Part shown: piece after piece, positions 46,035 through 54,370 of the stretch
Layout: each line of letters starts with the position of its first letter
How positions within the stretch are numbered: position 1 is the stretch's first letter
From: CAWFKS01 sp963816435
GTDB taxonomy: Bacteria > Pseudomonadota > Alphaproteobacteria > Rhizobiales > Rhizobiaceae
DNA: 64,000 nucleotides
Assembly (NCBI GenBank): GCA_963816435.1
Contig: CAWFKS010000009.1
Span: 62,001 to 126,000 of the forward strand
Direction of reading: 5' to 3'
Notes under the pieces: generated by a model
Databases searched by the model: none
Told to the model about the DNA's origin: nothing
Seen by the model: the letters and a program-made list of their open reading frames with translations, nothing else
Made by a program: the position numbers and the translations under genes

Positions 46035-46619
46035 TTACAGATCCTCGAGGTCGCGGCGCGCCTTCTTGAGGATTTCGCGCGCCTGCTCGTTCTGCGCTGC
46101 CGACCACTCGCCGCTGCGCATCCGCGACTTCACGGCCCAGACCAGCGAGCGCACCTCCTCGCCGATCGCCACTCCGCCCATGCGGCCGGCGACGTGCTGC
46201 ACCTGTTCGTTGATGCGATCGAGCTCGGCGGCGTTTTCTTCGAGATAGGCCTTGCCCGCCTCGGTGATCGAGAACAGCCGCTTGTTGCCTTCGGCTTCCG
46301 ACCTCACGAGATCGGCCTCCTCCAGCATCTGCAACATCGGGTAGATCGCGCCCGGGCTCGGGCTGTAGGCGCCCTGGAACTTGGCCTCCAGCGCCTTGAT
46401 GATGTCGTAGCCGTGGCGCGGCTCCTCGGCGATCAGGCCGAGCACGACAAGGCGCAGCGCGCCCGCATCGAACATGCGCCGTCCCCTGCCGCCGAACGGA
46501 CCGCCACGGTGGCGGCCGAACGGACCGCCGCCGCCATGACCGTGATCGCCCGGGCCTCGGCCGCCGCGGCCGGCCATGCGCCATTCGTCGCGGCCACAAT
46601 GGGAAAATTCGTGAAACAT
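46035..46619 (-). CDS. PadR-family regulator with Gly/His-rich N-terminus (YqjI-like)
   Basis: The 194-residue protein has a PadR winged helix: LRLVVLGLIAEEPRHGYDII, KALEAKFQGAYSPSPGAIYP and MLQMLEEADLVRSEAEGNKR, followed by a helical dimer part. Residues 5-45 are rich in Gly, His and Arg (DHGHGGGGPFGRHRGGPFGG), like E. coli YqjI, where the His-rich start binds metal and senses nickel. Metal sensing here is inferred from that likeness. The promoter overlaps a dyad, so it probably represses itself. No partner gene adjoins it. Confidence 0.87.
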   Translation of the reverse strand: MFHEFSHCGRDEWRMAGRGGRGPGDHGHGGGGPFGRHRGGPFGGRGRRMFDAGALRLVVLGLIAEEPRHGYDIIKALEAKFQGAYSPSPGAIYPMLQMLEEADLVRSEAEGNKRLFSITEAGKAYLEENAAELDRINEQVQHVAGRMGGVAIGEEVRSLVWAVKSRMRSGEWSAAQNEQAREILKKARRDLEDL

Positions 46620-46654
46620 GAAGGGTCTCCTTGCTCATTCTTACGTTGCTACTG

Positions 46655-46689
46655 TCTAACGATATATCTTTTGCCTTACTGAAATTCAA
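46655..46689 (-). promoter_or_regulatory. Promoter and overlapping dyad of the PadR gene
   Basis: On the minus strand TTGAAT (46689-46684) and TATATC (46666-46661) are 17 bp apart, 42 bp upstream of the start. The -10 box overlaps the dyad aacgatatatcttt (46658-46671), which has one mismatched pair and the GATATATC core. PadR proteins commonly bind such sites, so autorepression is likely. Confidence 0.55.
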
Positions 46690-46816
46690 GAAGGAATCCG
46701 ATGGCGGGCTGAAAATCTCATTTTCTCGTTATAAATCAACATATTCAAACGAGGCGCGTCCACGAAATCGGACCAGACGGGACTATTACGGAAGCACGTC
46801 TTTGGGGTTGCCCGAA

Positions 46817-46860
46817 ACAAAAAAACAGGCCGGCGGAGACGAATCCCCGCCGGCCCGGCC
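46817..46860 (-). terminator. Rho-independent terminator of the VWA gene
   Basis: A 9-bp GC stem (ggccggcgg / ccgccggcc at 46828-46836 and 46847-46855) is followed on the minus strand by GTTTTTTTG. It lies about 70 bp past the stop of the 46928-48907 gene and is the clearest terminator of the window. Confidence 0.85.
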
Positions 46861-46927
46861 TCACCCACCCAGGTGGCGGTCCGCGGTGCCGGAGCCAGAC
46901 GGCAGGCCGCGAAACCGCCTATTGCCA

Positions 46928-48907
46928 CTACCGCCTACTGTCGAGCGCCGAGGCTAGGCGCACCAGCGAGAGGAACTCCGCCCTGTAGCCGAAGGGATCG
47001 GAGCCGCGTGCGGCGGTGGCAATCTGCATGATCCGGTCGTAGTCGAAATCGGCGAGCTGGTCGGTGTGGCGCAGCTTCTGGCCGAAGGCCGCCACGGCCA
47101 CCGAGAACCGCTGGTCGGTGCTCGCCTGCGCGAAGGAGTCGATCTCGTTCGCTTTGGTCACGGGCGTGGTGATCAGCTTGCTCGTGTCCTCGTCGGGCAG
47201 CTTGTAGCGGATCTTGACGAAGGCATATTCGCCGCCGTGATCCGAAGCGGCCGCGTCATCTGCCTGCTGGTCGCCGTAGCGCAAATCGTCGATCATCTGC
47301 GCCGGGCTGCCCTTCGGCGTGATCTCGTAGATCGCCGTCACCGCATGGCCCGAGCCGATGTCGCCGGCGTCGACCTGATCGTTGTTGAAGTCCTCGCGGT
47401 TCAACGCCCGGGTCTCGTAGCCGATCAGCCTGTATTCGGAGACCGTCGCCGGGTTGAACTCGACCTGGATCTTCACGTCCTTGGCGATCGGGAAGAGCGT
47501 CGAGGAGGCTTCCTCCACCAGCGTCTTCTCGGCTTCGGCCAGGGTGTCGATATAGGCGGCGGTGCCGTTGCCGTTCTGCGCCAGCGTCTGCATCAGCTGG
47601 TCGTTGAGGTTGCCGCGCCCGAAGCCGAACACCGACAGGAACACGCCGCTCTCGCGTTCGCGCTCGATCAGCCGCTTCAGATCCTCGTCCGAGGTCTGGC
47701 CGACGTTGAAGTCGCCGTCGGTCGCCAGCATCACGCGGTTGACGCCGCCCTTGACGAAGGACTCCGTGGCAAGCTGGTAGGCCTGCGTGATGCCCGCCTC
47801 GCCCGCCGTGCGTCCGCCGGCCTCGAGATTGTCCAGCGCTGCGAAGATCTTCGCCTTGTCCGACGCCTTGGTCGGCTCCAGCACCGTTCCGGCGCTTCCG
47901 GCATAGGTGACGATCGACACCGTGTCGTCCTCGCCCAGCTGGTCGACCAGCAGCCGGAAGGCCGATTTCAGCAGCGGCAGCTTGTCCGGCGCGTTCATCG
48001 AGCCCGACGTGTCGATCAGGAAGACCAGGTTCGATCTCGGCTTCTCGGCCGGCACGACGTCGTAGCCCTTGATCGCCACATGCATCAGCTTGGTGTGGTC
48101 GTTCCACGGAGTCGGCATCACCGTGACCGTCGAGTTGAACGGCACCTGTGCGGAGTCCGGCCCCGGCCAGTCGTAGGGGAAGTAGTTGATCATCTCCTCG
48201 ACGCGCACGCTGTCGGGGTCGGGCATGACGCCGGCCTTGAGCGCACTTCGCACGAAGGAATAGGAGGCGGTGTCGACGTCGATGGAGAAGGTCGAGACCG
48301 GGTCCTCGAGTGCCGAATGGATCGGGTTGGTATCGAAATTCTCGAACCGGTCGCGCGATTCTTCCTGCGCCTGCCAGGGCTCTGGCGCGGCAGCGAGCGG
48401 CGCCATCGTCTTGGACGTGCCCGCGGGCGCCATGCGGTTCGCCGGAGCGGGTGCGGCGGCCGGTGCCGAGGCACCGAGATCGAGTTCCCGGCTGAGTTCG
48501 GCCGGGGCGTCCTGCTTAGCAACCGCGGTCTGCGCGGGCGCCGCCGTCTCCTGCGTCGTCGTCGCCTGGCCGCCCGCCGCGCCGTCATCGACCACAGGAC
48601 CGCGGAAATCCGGCCCGCCGAAGCGGCCGTCTGACATCTGCACCGCGACATAGCCCGCCAGCGGCAGCGCGATCAGTCCCGCCAGGCTCGACGTCGCCAG
48701 CAATTTCTTCTGCATGATCTCTCTCCAGAGCTCCCTTGCTCGGTCGGTAAGACGCGGCCGGGCGGGCGTTCCTTGGGGTGCCGGAGAGATTTTTTCGTCA
48801 TAGGCGGCCATCGCCGCCTTCAGTGCGCGCTCGCGTGCCCCGGAACCGGGTTCCGGCACGGGCGCCTTGCGCAGCATCTCGAATTCGTCGTCGGTCATGT
48901 CATTCAT
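46928..48907 (-). CDS. Membrane-anchored VWA-domain protein (YfbK/DUF3520 type), possible anti-sigma factor
   Basis: The 659-residue protein has a short cytoplasmic N-terminus, one membrane helix near residues 70-92 (LLATSSLAGLIALPLAGYVA), a Pro/Ala-rich linker, and a von Willebrand A domain with the MIDAS motif FLIDTSGSMNAPDKL, ATDGDFNVG and the DUF3520 C-terminus typical of YfbK. Its start overlaps the end of the ECF sigma gene by 8 bp. That coupling and the cytoplasmic segment suggest control of the sigma factor from the membrane, with the VWA domain sensing something in the periplasm. This is inference. Confidence 0.88.
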   Translation of the reverse strand: MNDMTDDEFEMLRKAPVPEPGSGARERALKAAMAAYDEKISPAPQGTPARPRLTDRARELWREIMQKKLLATSSLAGLIALPLAGYVAVQMSDGRFGGPDFRGPVVDDGAAGGQATTTQETAAPAQTAVAKQDAPAELSRELDLGASAPAAAPAPANRMAPAGTSKTMAPLAAAPEPWQAQEESRDRFENFDTNPIHSALEDPVSTFSIDVDTASYSFVRSALKAGVMPDPDSVRVEEMINYFPYDWPGPDSAQVPFNSTVTVMPTPWNDHTKLMHVAIKGYDVVPAEKPRSNLVFLIDTSGSMNAPDKLPLLKSAFRLLVDQLGEDDTVSIVTYAGSAGTVLEPTKASDKAKIFAALDNLEAGGRTAGEAGITQAYQLATESFVKGGVNRVMLATDGDFNVGQTSDEDLKRLIERERESGVFLSVFGFGRGNLNDQLMQTLAQNGNGTAAYIDTLAEAEKTLVEEASSTLFPIAKDVKIQVEFNPATVSEYRLIGYETRALNREDFNNDQVDAGDIGSGHAVTAIYEITPKGSPAQMIDDLRYGDQQADDAAASDHGGEYAFVKIRYKLPDEDTSKLITTPVTKANEIDSFAQASTDQRFSVAVAAFGQKLRHTDQLADFDYDRIMQIATAARGSDPFGYRAEFLSLVRLASALDSRR

Positions 48908-49460
48908 CCTCGGCCTGCCGCATCAGCAGCTTGAGCCGTTTCTTGCCCTCGTGGACGTGCCAGGAGACCGTGCTTTCGGCGAGCGCCATCGCCTCGGCCG
49001 CGTCGGCGTGGCTGAGACCCTCGCCGTAGACCAGCGTGATCGCGTCGCGCTGCTTGTCCGGCAGGAGGCGCACGGCCTCCCACATCGCCTCGACCGGGTC
49101 GTCGGTCGGCGGATCGTCGTCGCCGATCGTCGCCTCTGCCGCCCAGGCCTGCGTCTTCGCCTTCTCGCGCGAGGTCTTGCGGCCCATGTCGCGCACCGCG
49201 TTGAGCACCAGCGTGTAGAGCCAGGTGGTGATCGCGCCGTCGCCGCGATAGGAGCGTATGGCGCGGCCGAGCCGCACGCAGACTTCCTGCGCGACGTCCT
49301 CCGCGTCGGCGCGATTGCCCGACAGCCGGAAGGCGACGCGGAAGACGAAGTCGTAGTGACGCTCGACCAGCGCCGCGAATGCGGTGCGGTCGCCGTCCCG
49401 TGCGAGCCCTATCAACTCGCCGTCGCCTGTCCGGCTTTCCTCAAGCGTCATGGCCATCAT
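48900..49460 (-). CDS. ECF-type RNA polymerase sigma factor
   Basis: The 186-residue sigma70-family protein has region 2 (YDFVFRVAFRLSGNRADAED with VAQEVCVRLGRAI) and region 4 (LLPDKQRDAITLVYGEGLSH and ADAAEAMALAESTVSWHVHE, a helix-turn-helix). No region 1.1 or 3 is present. The start at 49460 has AAGGGGCG upstream. It is followed by the VWA membrane gene with an 8-bp overlap. The target promoters are not evident; self-regulation is common in this class. Confidence 0.92.
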   Translation of the reverse strand: MMAMTLEESRTGDGELIGLARDGDRTAFAALVERHYDFVFRVAFRLSGNRADAEDVAQEVCVRLGRAIRSYRGDGAITTWLYTLVLNAVRDMGRKTSREKAKTQAWAAEATIGDDDPPTDDPVEAMWEAVRLLPDKQRDAITLVYGEGLSHADAAEAMALAESTVSWHVHEGKKRLKLLMRQAEDE

Positions 49461-49573
49461 CGCCCCTTGGACGAAGCCTAGCAGCCGATCCTTGGGGTGA
49501 TTGGAAAATTCTTTTTCACAGCCTGCGAAATGCCGGCTTGAATTCGCGCCGCGGGCCGCCGACCTTTGTCGGC

Positions 49574-49978
49574 ATGGCGCGCAGGCGATCTTCCTTCGGC
49601 TTTCTCAACCGGTTCGGCCGGTCCGGTGATCTGCGCCAGCTCGACGCCGCGTTGCGCGCCGTCGATCTTCATCCCGCCCTGGTGCCGGAAGGCGCCAAGC
49701 TGGCGATCGTCAACCTGATGAAGGACTATTATCCGGACGAGCCGCCCGCCGACGCCTATCCGCCGGTTGCCGAACTCGTCGCCTTCTGCGCCACCGGCGC
49801 ACGGCATTTCGAGAGCGCCAACGGCTCCGAAAAGCTGGCCGAAACCGAGCGCCGGCTCGAATCGGCCATCGCCGACGGCGACAGCCCCGACGCGCGGCTG
49901 GTTCTGCTCACCCTCCACGCAAAGCTGGCCAATCCGGCGATCGTCGAGGAATACGGGCTCAGCGCCGACGAGGCGTGA
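49574..49978 (+). CDS. Hypothetical protein
   Basis: The 134-residue soluble protein begins MARRRSSFGFLNRFGRSGD and continues with LRQLDAALRAVDLHPALVPE and YYPDEPPADAYPPVAELVAF. It appears all-helical. I do not recognise a family. The ribosome-binding site for ATG 49574 is weak; other starts upstream in the same frame exist, but their protein sequence is low-complexity. It is divergent from the ECF sigma gene and convergent with the hydrolase gene, ending 6 bp before it. Confidence 0.65.
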   Translation: MARRRSSFGFLNRFGRSGDLRQLDAALRAVDLHPALVPEGAKLAIVNLMKDYYPDEPPADAYPPVAELVAFCATGARHFESANGSEKLAETERRLESAIADGDSPDARLVLLTLHAKLANPAIVEEYGLSADEA

Positions 49979-49984
49979 ACCGCC

Positions 49985-50719
49985 CTACCCCAGCGTTTCC
50001 GCGAAGAACGTCGTCAGGCGCTTCCAGTGCCGCTCGGCACCTTCGGCGTCGTAGACGCCGTGGTCGGGCACGCACCAGCCGTGCTCCTTGCCGACATAGT
50101 TCTCGATGATGTGGTCGACCTCGGCCTCGCGCAGCGCCTGCGCCAGCCGCGCCGACTGTTCGGGCGGAAAGGAACGATCGACGCCGGCAACGCCGACATA
50201 GACGCGACCCTTGATCCTGTCGGCCTTCCTGTGCGGGCTGTCCTCGGCGTCGGAGGCGAGATTGCCGCCGTGGAAACTCGCCGCCGCCGCGATCCTGTCG
50301 GGATAGCCGGACGCCGCGTTCAGCGCCCGCGGCCCGCCCATGCAGTAGCCGACCGTGCCGACGGGTCCGGTGACGCCCGCCTCCGTCAGCGCGCCGAGGA
50401 AGGCGCCGGTGTCGCGCACCGTCATGTCCTGCGGCGTCTCGCTCATCATAGTCCGCAGCGCCTTGGCGCTGTCCTCGTTCGAAAACGCCGTCGCGGCATC
50501 GAACGGACCGTATGGCGCGTGGCGGTAGAACAGGTCGGGCACCAGCACGACGTGCCCCTGCTCGGCCATCCGTTCCGCCATCTGGTCGAGCGCCGGCCGC
50601 AGGCCGAAAATGTCCATGTAGAGGATCACGCCCGACGTCGCGGTCCTGTGGGCGGGCTTGAACAGTCTCGCCTTCGCCGTGCCGTCCTCGGTGGCGATCT
50701 CGATCTCTCGCATGGCCAT
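49985..50719 (-). CDS. Dienelactone hydrolase family protein
   Basis: The 244-residue alpha/beta hydrolase has the Cys nucleophile in TVGYCMGGPRALNAASG (Cys126), an acid in VYVGVAGVDRSFPPEQ and the His in YVGKEHGWCVPDH. GVILYMDIFGLRPALDQMAE near the N-terminus is typical. It hydrolyses a lactone or ester of unknown nature. ATG 50719 has a GAGGAG site 6 nt upstream and is preferred over the longer frame from 50755. It is on the same strand as the ferredoxin gene, 84 bp downstream of it. Confidence 0.9.
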   Translation of the reverse strand: MAMREIEIATEDGTAKARLFKPAHRTATSGVILYMDIFGLRPALDQMAERMAEQGHVVLVPDLFYRHAPYGPFDAATAFSNEDSAKALRTMMSETPQDMTVRDTGAFLGALTEAGVTGPVGTVGYCMGGPRALNAASGYPDRIAAAASFHGGNLASDAEDSPHRKADRIKGRVYVGVAGVDRSFPPEQSARLAQALREAEVDHIIENYVGKEHGWCVPDHGVYDAEGAERHWKRLTTFFAETLG

Positions 50720-50802
50720 GTCGCGCTCCTCGCTGGTCCTGGGGTGGCCATTCAAAGCACCCGGCGCGGCAGCCGGTCAACGCTCGCGGCCGAAACAGCC
50801 CG

Positions 50803-51483
50803 TCACCGCAGGAAGGCGGCCATGTGAAACCCCTGCATGTCGGGCGGATATCGGTAAGCCGTGCCGAACGGACAGGCTCTGCGGGCGAGGCAGCCGGCAT
50901 CTCGACACTCGGCTCCGGCCGGTCCACCGGCGTGGCCGGTGCATGCCAGATAGTCGAAACCCGCGCCGGAATAGGCCTCTGCCGGACAGGCTTTCAGGCA
51001 GGGTTTTCCGGCACATCCGTCGCAAAGGTGAATCGGCGCCTCAACCTTGCCGAGACCGAGCGGGCGGTCGAACAGCAACGCGCCCCGATAGGCATGCCAC
51101 AGCCCGAATTCGGGATGGATGAGGACGCCGAGCGGCGACGGACGCAGTCCTTCCGCGCGCATCGCCCATTGCTGGAACGGCAGGTACGGACGGTCCGACG
51201 GCGAGACGGCGCGCGCGCCGAATTTTTCAGCCACCGCACCGATGACCTCGCGCGACCAGCTATCCAGCGGGTCTTTCAGATCGGCCGGCTGTTGCGCACG
51301 CCATTTCGTGAAATGCGGCCAGTGCGCGGCCCCGCCATGCCCGACCAGCAGCACCGATTTCGCCGGTTGCCCGGACGGCCCTGACGGCGCTTCCTCGCCG
51401 TCAGCGAAGTCGACCCCGCCTCGAACGATCAGGCCGTTGGCGCCCAGCAGGGCGCCGATGTCGGCGAGATCGAACGTCGGCAA
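50803..51483 (-). CDS. MMACHC/QueG-like N-terminal domain fused to a ferredoxin-type cysteine region
   Basis: The 226-residue protein has two parts. Residues 40-140 contain DPLDSWSREVIGAVAEKFGA and PLGVLIHPEFGLWHAYRGAL. The latter closely resembles the B12-binding stretch of human MMACHC/CblC (GVCIHPRFGGWFAIRG) and related QueG-type enzymes. Residues 154-205 have nine cysteines, including CDGCAGKPCLKACP and GAECRDAGCLARRACP, of a 4Fe-4S ferredoxin type, though the spacing is irregular. It lies 90 bp downstream of the second mttB-like gene on the same strand. A role in reducing or handling corrinoid is inferred. The cofactor has not been shown; a simple ferredoxin is the alternative. Confidence 0.75.
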   Translation of the reverse strand: MPTFDLADIGALLGANGLIVRGGVDFADGEEAPSGPSGQPAKSVLLVGHGGAAHWPHFTKWRAQQPADLKDPLDSWSREVIGAVAEKFGARAVSPSDRPYLPFQQWAMRAEGLRPSPLGVLIHPEFGLWHAYRGALLFDRPLGLGKVEAPIHLCDGCAGKPCLKACPAEAYSGAGFDYLACTGHAGGPAGAECRDAGCLARRACPFGTAYRYPPDMQGFHMAAFLR

Positions 51484-51572
51484 ATCTAGTCTCCCCGGTC
51501 CCGCAGCCCGGACCGCCAGACTTCCTTGTGGATGATTCCGGCCACTTTAGCCCGGCCGTCCTCGGGCTCCTT

Positions 51573-53147
51573 TCAGGTGAAGGCGTCGGGCATCGACTCC
51601 TTGCGCCTGGCGATGAACTCGTCGAGCCCGTCCTGGATGCCGGCGTCGAGTGCCGGCGGCTCGTAGCTGTCCAGCCAGCGGCGCGCCAGTTCGTTGGCCC
51701 GCTGTGGCGCGGTCTTCTCGCCTTCCGCCTGCCACTGCTCGAAGGAATTGTTGTCGGCGATCGAGGACCGGTAGAACGCCTGCTGGAAATTGGCCTGGGT
51801 GTGCGAGCAGCCGAGATAGTGGCTGCCCGGCCCGACCTCGCGGATGGCGTCCATCGCCTGGCCGTTTTCGGACAGGTCGACGCCCTGCGCCAGCCGCTGC
51901 TGCATGCCGAGCTGGTCGATGTCCATCATGAACTTCTCGTAGCAGGAGGCGAGCCCGCCCTCGAGCCAGCCGGCCGAGTGGAGCACGAAGTTGGTGCCGG
52001 CCAGCACTGTCGAGTTCAGGGTGTTGGCGCTCTCGTAGGCAGCCTGCGCGTCCGGCGTCTTCGACGCCGTCAGCGAGCCGCCGGTGCGGAACGGCAGGCC
52101 GAGACGTCGCGCCAGCTGCGCTGCGCCGTAGGAAACCAGCGACGGCTCCGGCGAGCCGAAGGTCGGCGCGCCCGACTGCATCGAGATCGACGAGGCGAAT
52201 GTGCCGAAGAGCACCGGCGCGCCCGGTCGCACCAGCTGCGTGAAGGCCGCACCCGCCAGCACTTCCGCCAGGATCTGCGTCAGCGTGCCCGCCACCGTTA
52301 CCGGGCTCATCGCGCCGGCCAGGATGAACGGCGTGACGATGCAGGCCTGGTTGGCGCGCGCGTAGACCTTGGCCGCGCCGAGCATGGTCTCGTCGAACAC
52401 CATCGGCGAGTTGGCGTTGATCAGGTTGATCACCACCGTGTTCTCGTCGACGAACTTCTCGCCGAACACGATCCTGCACATCTCCACCGTGTCTTCGGCG
52501 CGGTCGGGCGCGGTGACCGAGCCCATGAACGGCTTGTCGGAAAACTTGATGTGGGCGTGCACCATGTCGAGATGGCGCTTGTTGACCGGCACGTCCACCG
52601 GCTCGCACACCGTGCCGCCCGAATGGTGGATCGACGGCGCCATGTAGGCGAGCTTCACGAAATTGCGGAAATCCTCAAGCGTCGCATAGCGGCGGTTGCC
52701 GTCCAGGTCGCGCACGAAGGGCGGTCCGTAGACGGGGGCGAAAACCGTGGCGTCGCCGCCGATCTGGACCGAACGTTCGGGATTGCGCGCGTGCTGAGTG
52801 AAGGTCGACGGCGCGGTCTTCAAAAGTTCGCGGCACAGCCCCTTGGGGAAGTGCACCCGGTCGCCCTGCACGTCGGCGCCGGCCTGTTTCCAAAGCTCAA
52901 GCGCTTCCGCATCGTCGCGGAACTCGATGCCGATTTCTTCCAGCACGGTGTCGGCGTTGCGCTCGATGAGGGCCAAACCCTCCTCGTCCAGCACCTCGAA
53001 CACATTTATGCGCCGGTGGATGTAGCTTTGCTGCTGGCCCGGGCCGCCGCCCGAGCGCGCCGCCCGCCTTGCCGCCGCTCCGCGTCCTTCGCCACGACCG
53101 CGCCGGCCGCCGGCGACCGCTTCATGTTCCGTTTGTCCGCCTTCCAT
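51573..53147 (-). CDS. MttB-superfamily corrinoid methyltransferase, copy B
   Basis: The 524-residue protein is an MttB relative: LEEIGIEFRDDAEALELWKQ, HARNPERSVQIGGDATVFAP, ANQACIVTPFILAGAMSPVT and GWLEGGLASCYEKFMMDIDQ align with copy A but diverge enough to suggest a different substrate. There is no in-frame amber codon, so it uses no pyrrolysine. Residues 13-37 are an Arg/Gly/Ala extension (GGRRGRGEGRGAAARRAARS). ATG 53147 is preceded by GGAAGAAG. It is divergent from the corrinoid protein gene, sharing a 263-bp control region, and is followed by the MMACHC-like ferredoxin gene. Confidence 0.9.
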   Translation of the reverse strand: MEGGQTEHEAVAGGRRGRGEGRGAAARRAARSGGGPGQQQSYIHRRINVFEVLDEEGLALIERNADTVLEEIGIEFRDDAEALELWKQAGADVQGDRVHFPKGLCRELLKTAPSTFTQHARNPERSVQIGGDATVFAPVYGPPFVRDLDGNRRYATLEDFRNFVKLAYMAPSIHHSGGTVCEPVDVPVNKRHLDMVHAHIKFSDKPFMGSVTAPDRAEDTVEMCRIVFGEKFVDENTVVINLINANSPMVFDETMLGAAKVYARANQACIVTPFILAGAMSPVTVAGTLTQILAEVLAGAAFTQLVRPGAPVLFGTFASSISMQSGAPTFGSPEPSLVSYGAAQLARRLGLPFRTGGSLTASKTPDAQAAYESANTLNSTVLAGTNFVLHSAGWLEGGLASCYEKFMMDIDQLGMQQRLAQGVDLSENGQAMDAIREVGPGSHYLGCSHTQANFQQAFYRSSIADNNSFEQWQAEGEKTAPQRANELARRWLDSYEPPALDAGIQDGLDEFIARRKESMPDAFT

Positions 53148-53253
53148 GAGACTTCTTCCCTGCACGACGATGCGGCCGCGCTGGAGACGCGGCGATTTGC
53201 CCGGAATCGTAGTCGTCCGCACTTGCCGAAACGGTTCCGCAGCGCCAGAGCGT

Positions 53254-53325
53254 GTCGCAAACCAGATATTGAACTACAAAGCTTTCCAGTCGTTTTCCTT
53301 TTGGCCGACGTCGCAAATCAGCTAT
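53254..53325. promoter_or_regulatory. Direct repeat in the mttB-B/corrinoid protein divergent promoter
   Basis: gtcgcaaaccagatat (53254-53269) and gtcgcaaatcagctat (53310-53325) agree at 14 of 16 positions and are 56 bp apart. Both lie in the shared control region. They are candidate binding sites for an unknown activator or repressor of both operons. Confidence 0.45.
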
Positions 53326-53410
53326 GTATCTTTCACCGCGTCGTGATTATGAATTGGCCGAAACCTCAGGCGTCCGCAAGCGCCCCACGGTAAGGCTGAG
53401 GAGCCACGAA

Positions 53411-54109
53411 ATGTCCGAAGACGAAATCATCCTTGCCGACCTGTCCGACGAAGAACTCGTGCAGCAGATGCACGACGACCTTTATGACGGCCTGAAGGAG
53501 GAGATAGAGGAAGGCACCCATATTCTGCTCGATCGCGGCTGGATGCCCTACGATGTCCTTACCCAGGCTCTGGTCGAAGGCATGCGGATCGTCGGCGAGG
53601 ACTTTCGCGACGGCATCCTGTTCGTCCCCGAGGTGCTGCTTTCGGCCAACGCGATGAAGGCCGGCATGTTTATCCTGCGCCCGCTGCTGGCCGAAACCGG
53701 CGCGCCCAAGCAGGGCAAGATGGTCATCGGAACCGTCAAGGGCGACATCCACGACATCGGCAAGAACCTCGTCGGCATGATGATGGAGGGCGCCGGCTTC
53801 GACGTCATCGACCTCGGCATCAACAATCCGGTCGAGAAATACCTCGCCGCGATCGAGGAGCATCAGCCCGACATCCTCGGCATGTCGGCCCTGCTGACCA
53901 CCACCATGCCCTACATGAAGGTCGTCATCGACACGATGAAGGAAAAGGGTATCCGCGACGACTACGTCGTCCTCGTCGGCGGCGCGCCGCTCAACGAGGA
54001 GTTCGGCCAGGCCGTGGGCGCCGACGCCTACTGCCGCGACGCCGCTGTTGCGGTGGAAACTGCCAAGGACTTCATGAAGCGCAGGCACAACGTTCGCGCC
54101 TCGGCCTGA
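53411..54109 (+). CDS. Corrinoid (B12-binding) methyltransferase protein, MtbC/MtgC-like
   Basis: The 232-residue protein has a helical cap domain followed by the Rossmann B12 domain. GTVKGDIHDIGKNLVGMMME carries the DxHxxG motif (D112, H114, G117), with H114 as lower axial ligand of cobalamin; later VLVGGAPLN and a Ser/Thr loop (MSALLTTTMP) complete the site. It accepts the methyl group from an MttB-type enzyme and passes it to the folate enzyme. The N-terminus is very acidic (MSEDEIILADLSDEELVQQM). ATG 53411 has GAGGAG 9 nt upstream. It is divergent from mttB copy B. Confidence 0.95.
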   Translation: MSEDEIILADLSDEELVQQMHDDLYDGLKEEIEEGTHILLDRGWMPYDVLTQALVEGMRIVGEDFRDGILFVPEVLLSANAMKAGMFILRPLLAETGAPKQGKMVIGTVKGDIHDIGKNLVGMMMEGAGFDVIDLGINNPVEKYLAAIEEHQPDILGMSALLTTTMPYMKVVIDTMKEKGIRDDYVVLVGGAPLNEEFGQAVGADAYCRDAAVAVETAKDFMKRRHNVRASA

Positions 54110-54129
54110 CCGTTACGGAAGGCGCGCCG

Positions 54130-54285
54130 CTACTCGGCCGCCTTCTCGACCTTCTTGCCGGCCGACTGCGTGGCGTTTACGGCATTGGCCGTATCCTGGC
54201 CGACACCACGGATGGTGTTGGCGCATCCTGCCGCGAGAATTGCGGATGCGAGGAAGGCGGCTGTGGCTGCGCGTTGGAAGGTCAT
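54130..54285 (-). CDS. Entericidin-like small lipoprotein
   Basis: The 51-residue protein has a lipoprotein signal peptide ending at the lipobox ILAAGC, then ANTIRGVGQDTANAVNATQS, which is the entericidin A/B signature (NT-GxGxD). Such membrane lipoproteins are linked to stress. The start 54285 has an AGGAGG site, which decides it over longer frames. It is convergent with the corrinoid protein gene, 20 bp away, and is downstream of the glycosyltransferase in the opposite orientation sense of that operon order. Confidence 0.9.
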   Translation of the reverse strand: MTFQRAATAAFLASAILAAGCANTIRGVGQDTANAVNATQSAGKKVEKAAE

Positions 54286-54370
54286 GGGATCCTCCTGGGT
54301 TGGTTCTTCGTTCCCGTCGCCGCACAACCCGCCAGCCGCCGCGAGGTTCCCCTTCGTCAGCATGTCCGGC

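Larger units (their letters stand above)
46620..46927. other. 308-bp intergenic region between the PadR and VWA genes
   Basis: It holds the PadR promoter at one end and the VWA-gene terminator at the other. The middle (about 46690-46810) is AT-richer than the surroundings, and I see no gene in it. Confidence 0.5.

Noticed and set aside
43464..53147. Pyrrolysine-encoding MttB genes
   Set aside because: Neither MttB-type frame contains an in-frame TAG, and no pylT/pylS-like gene is visible.
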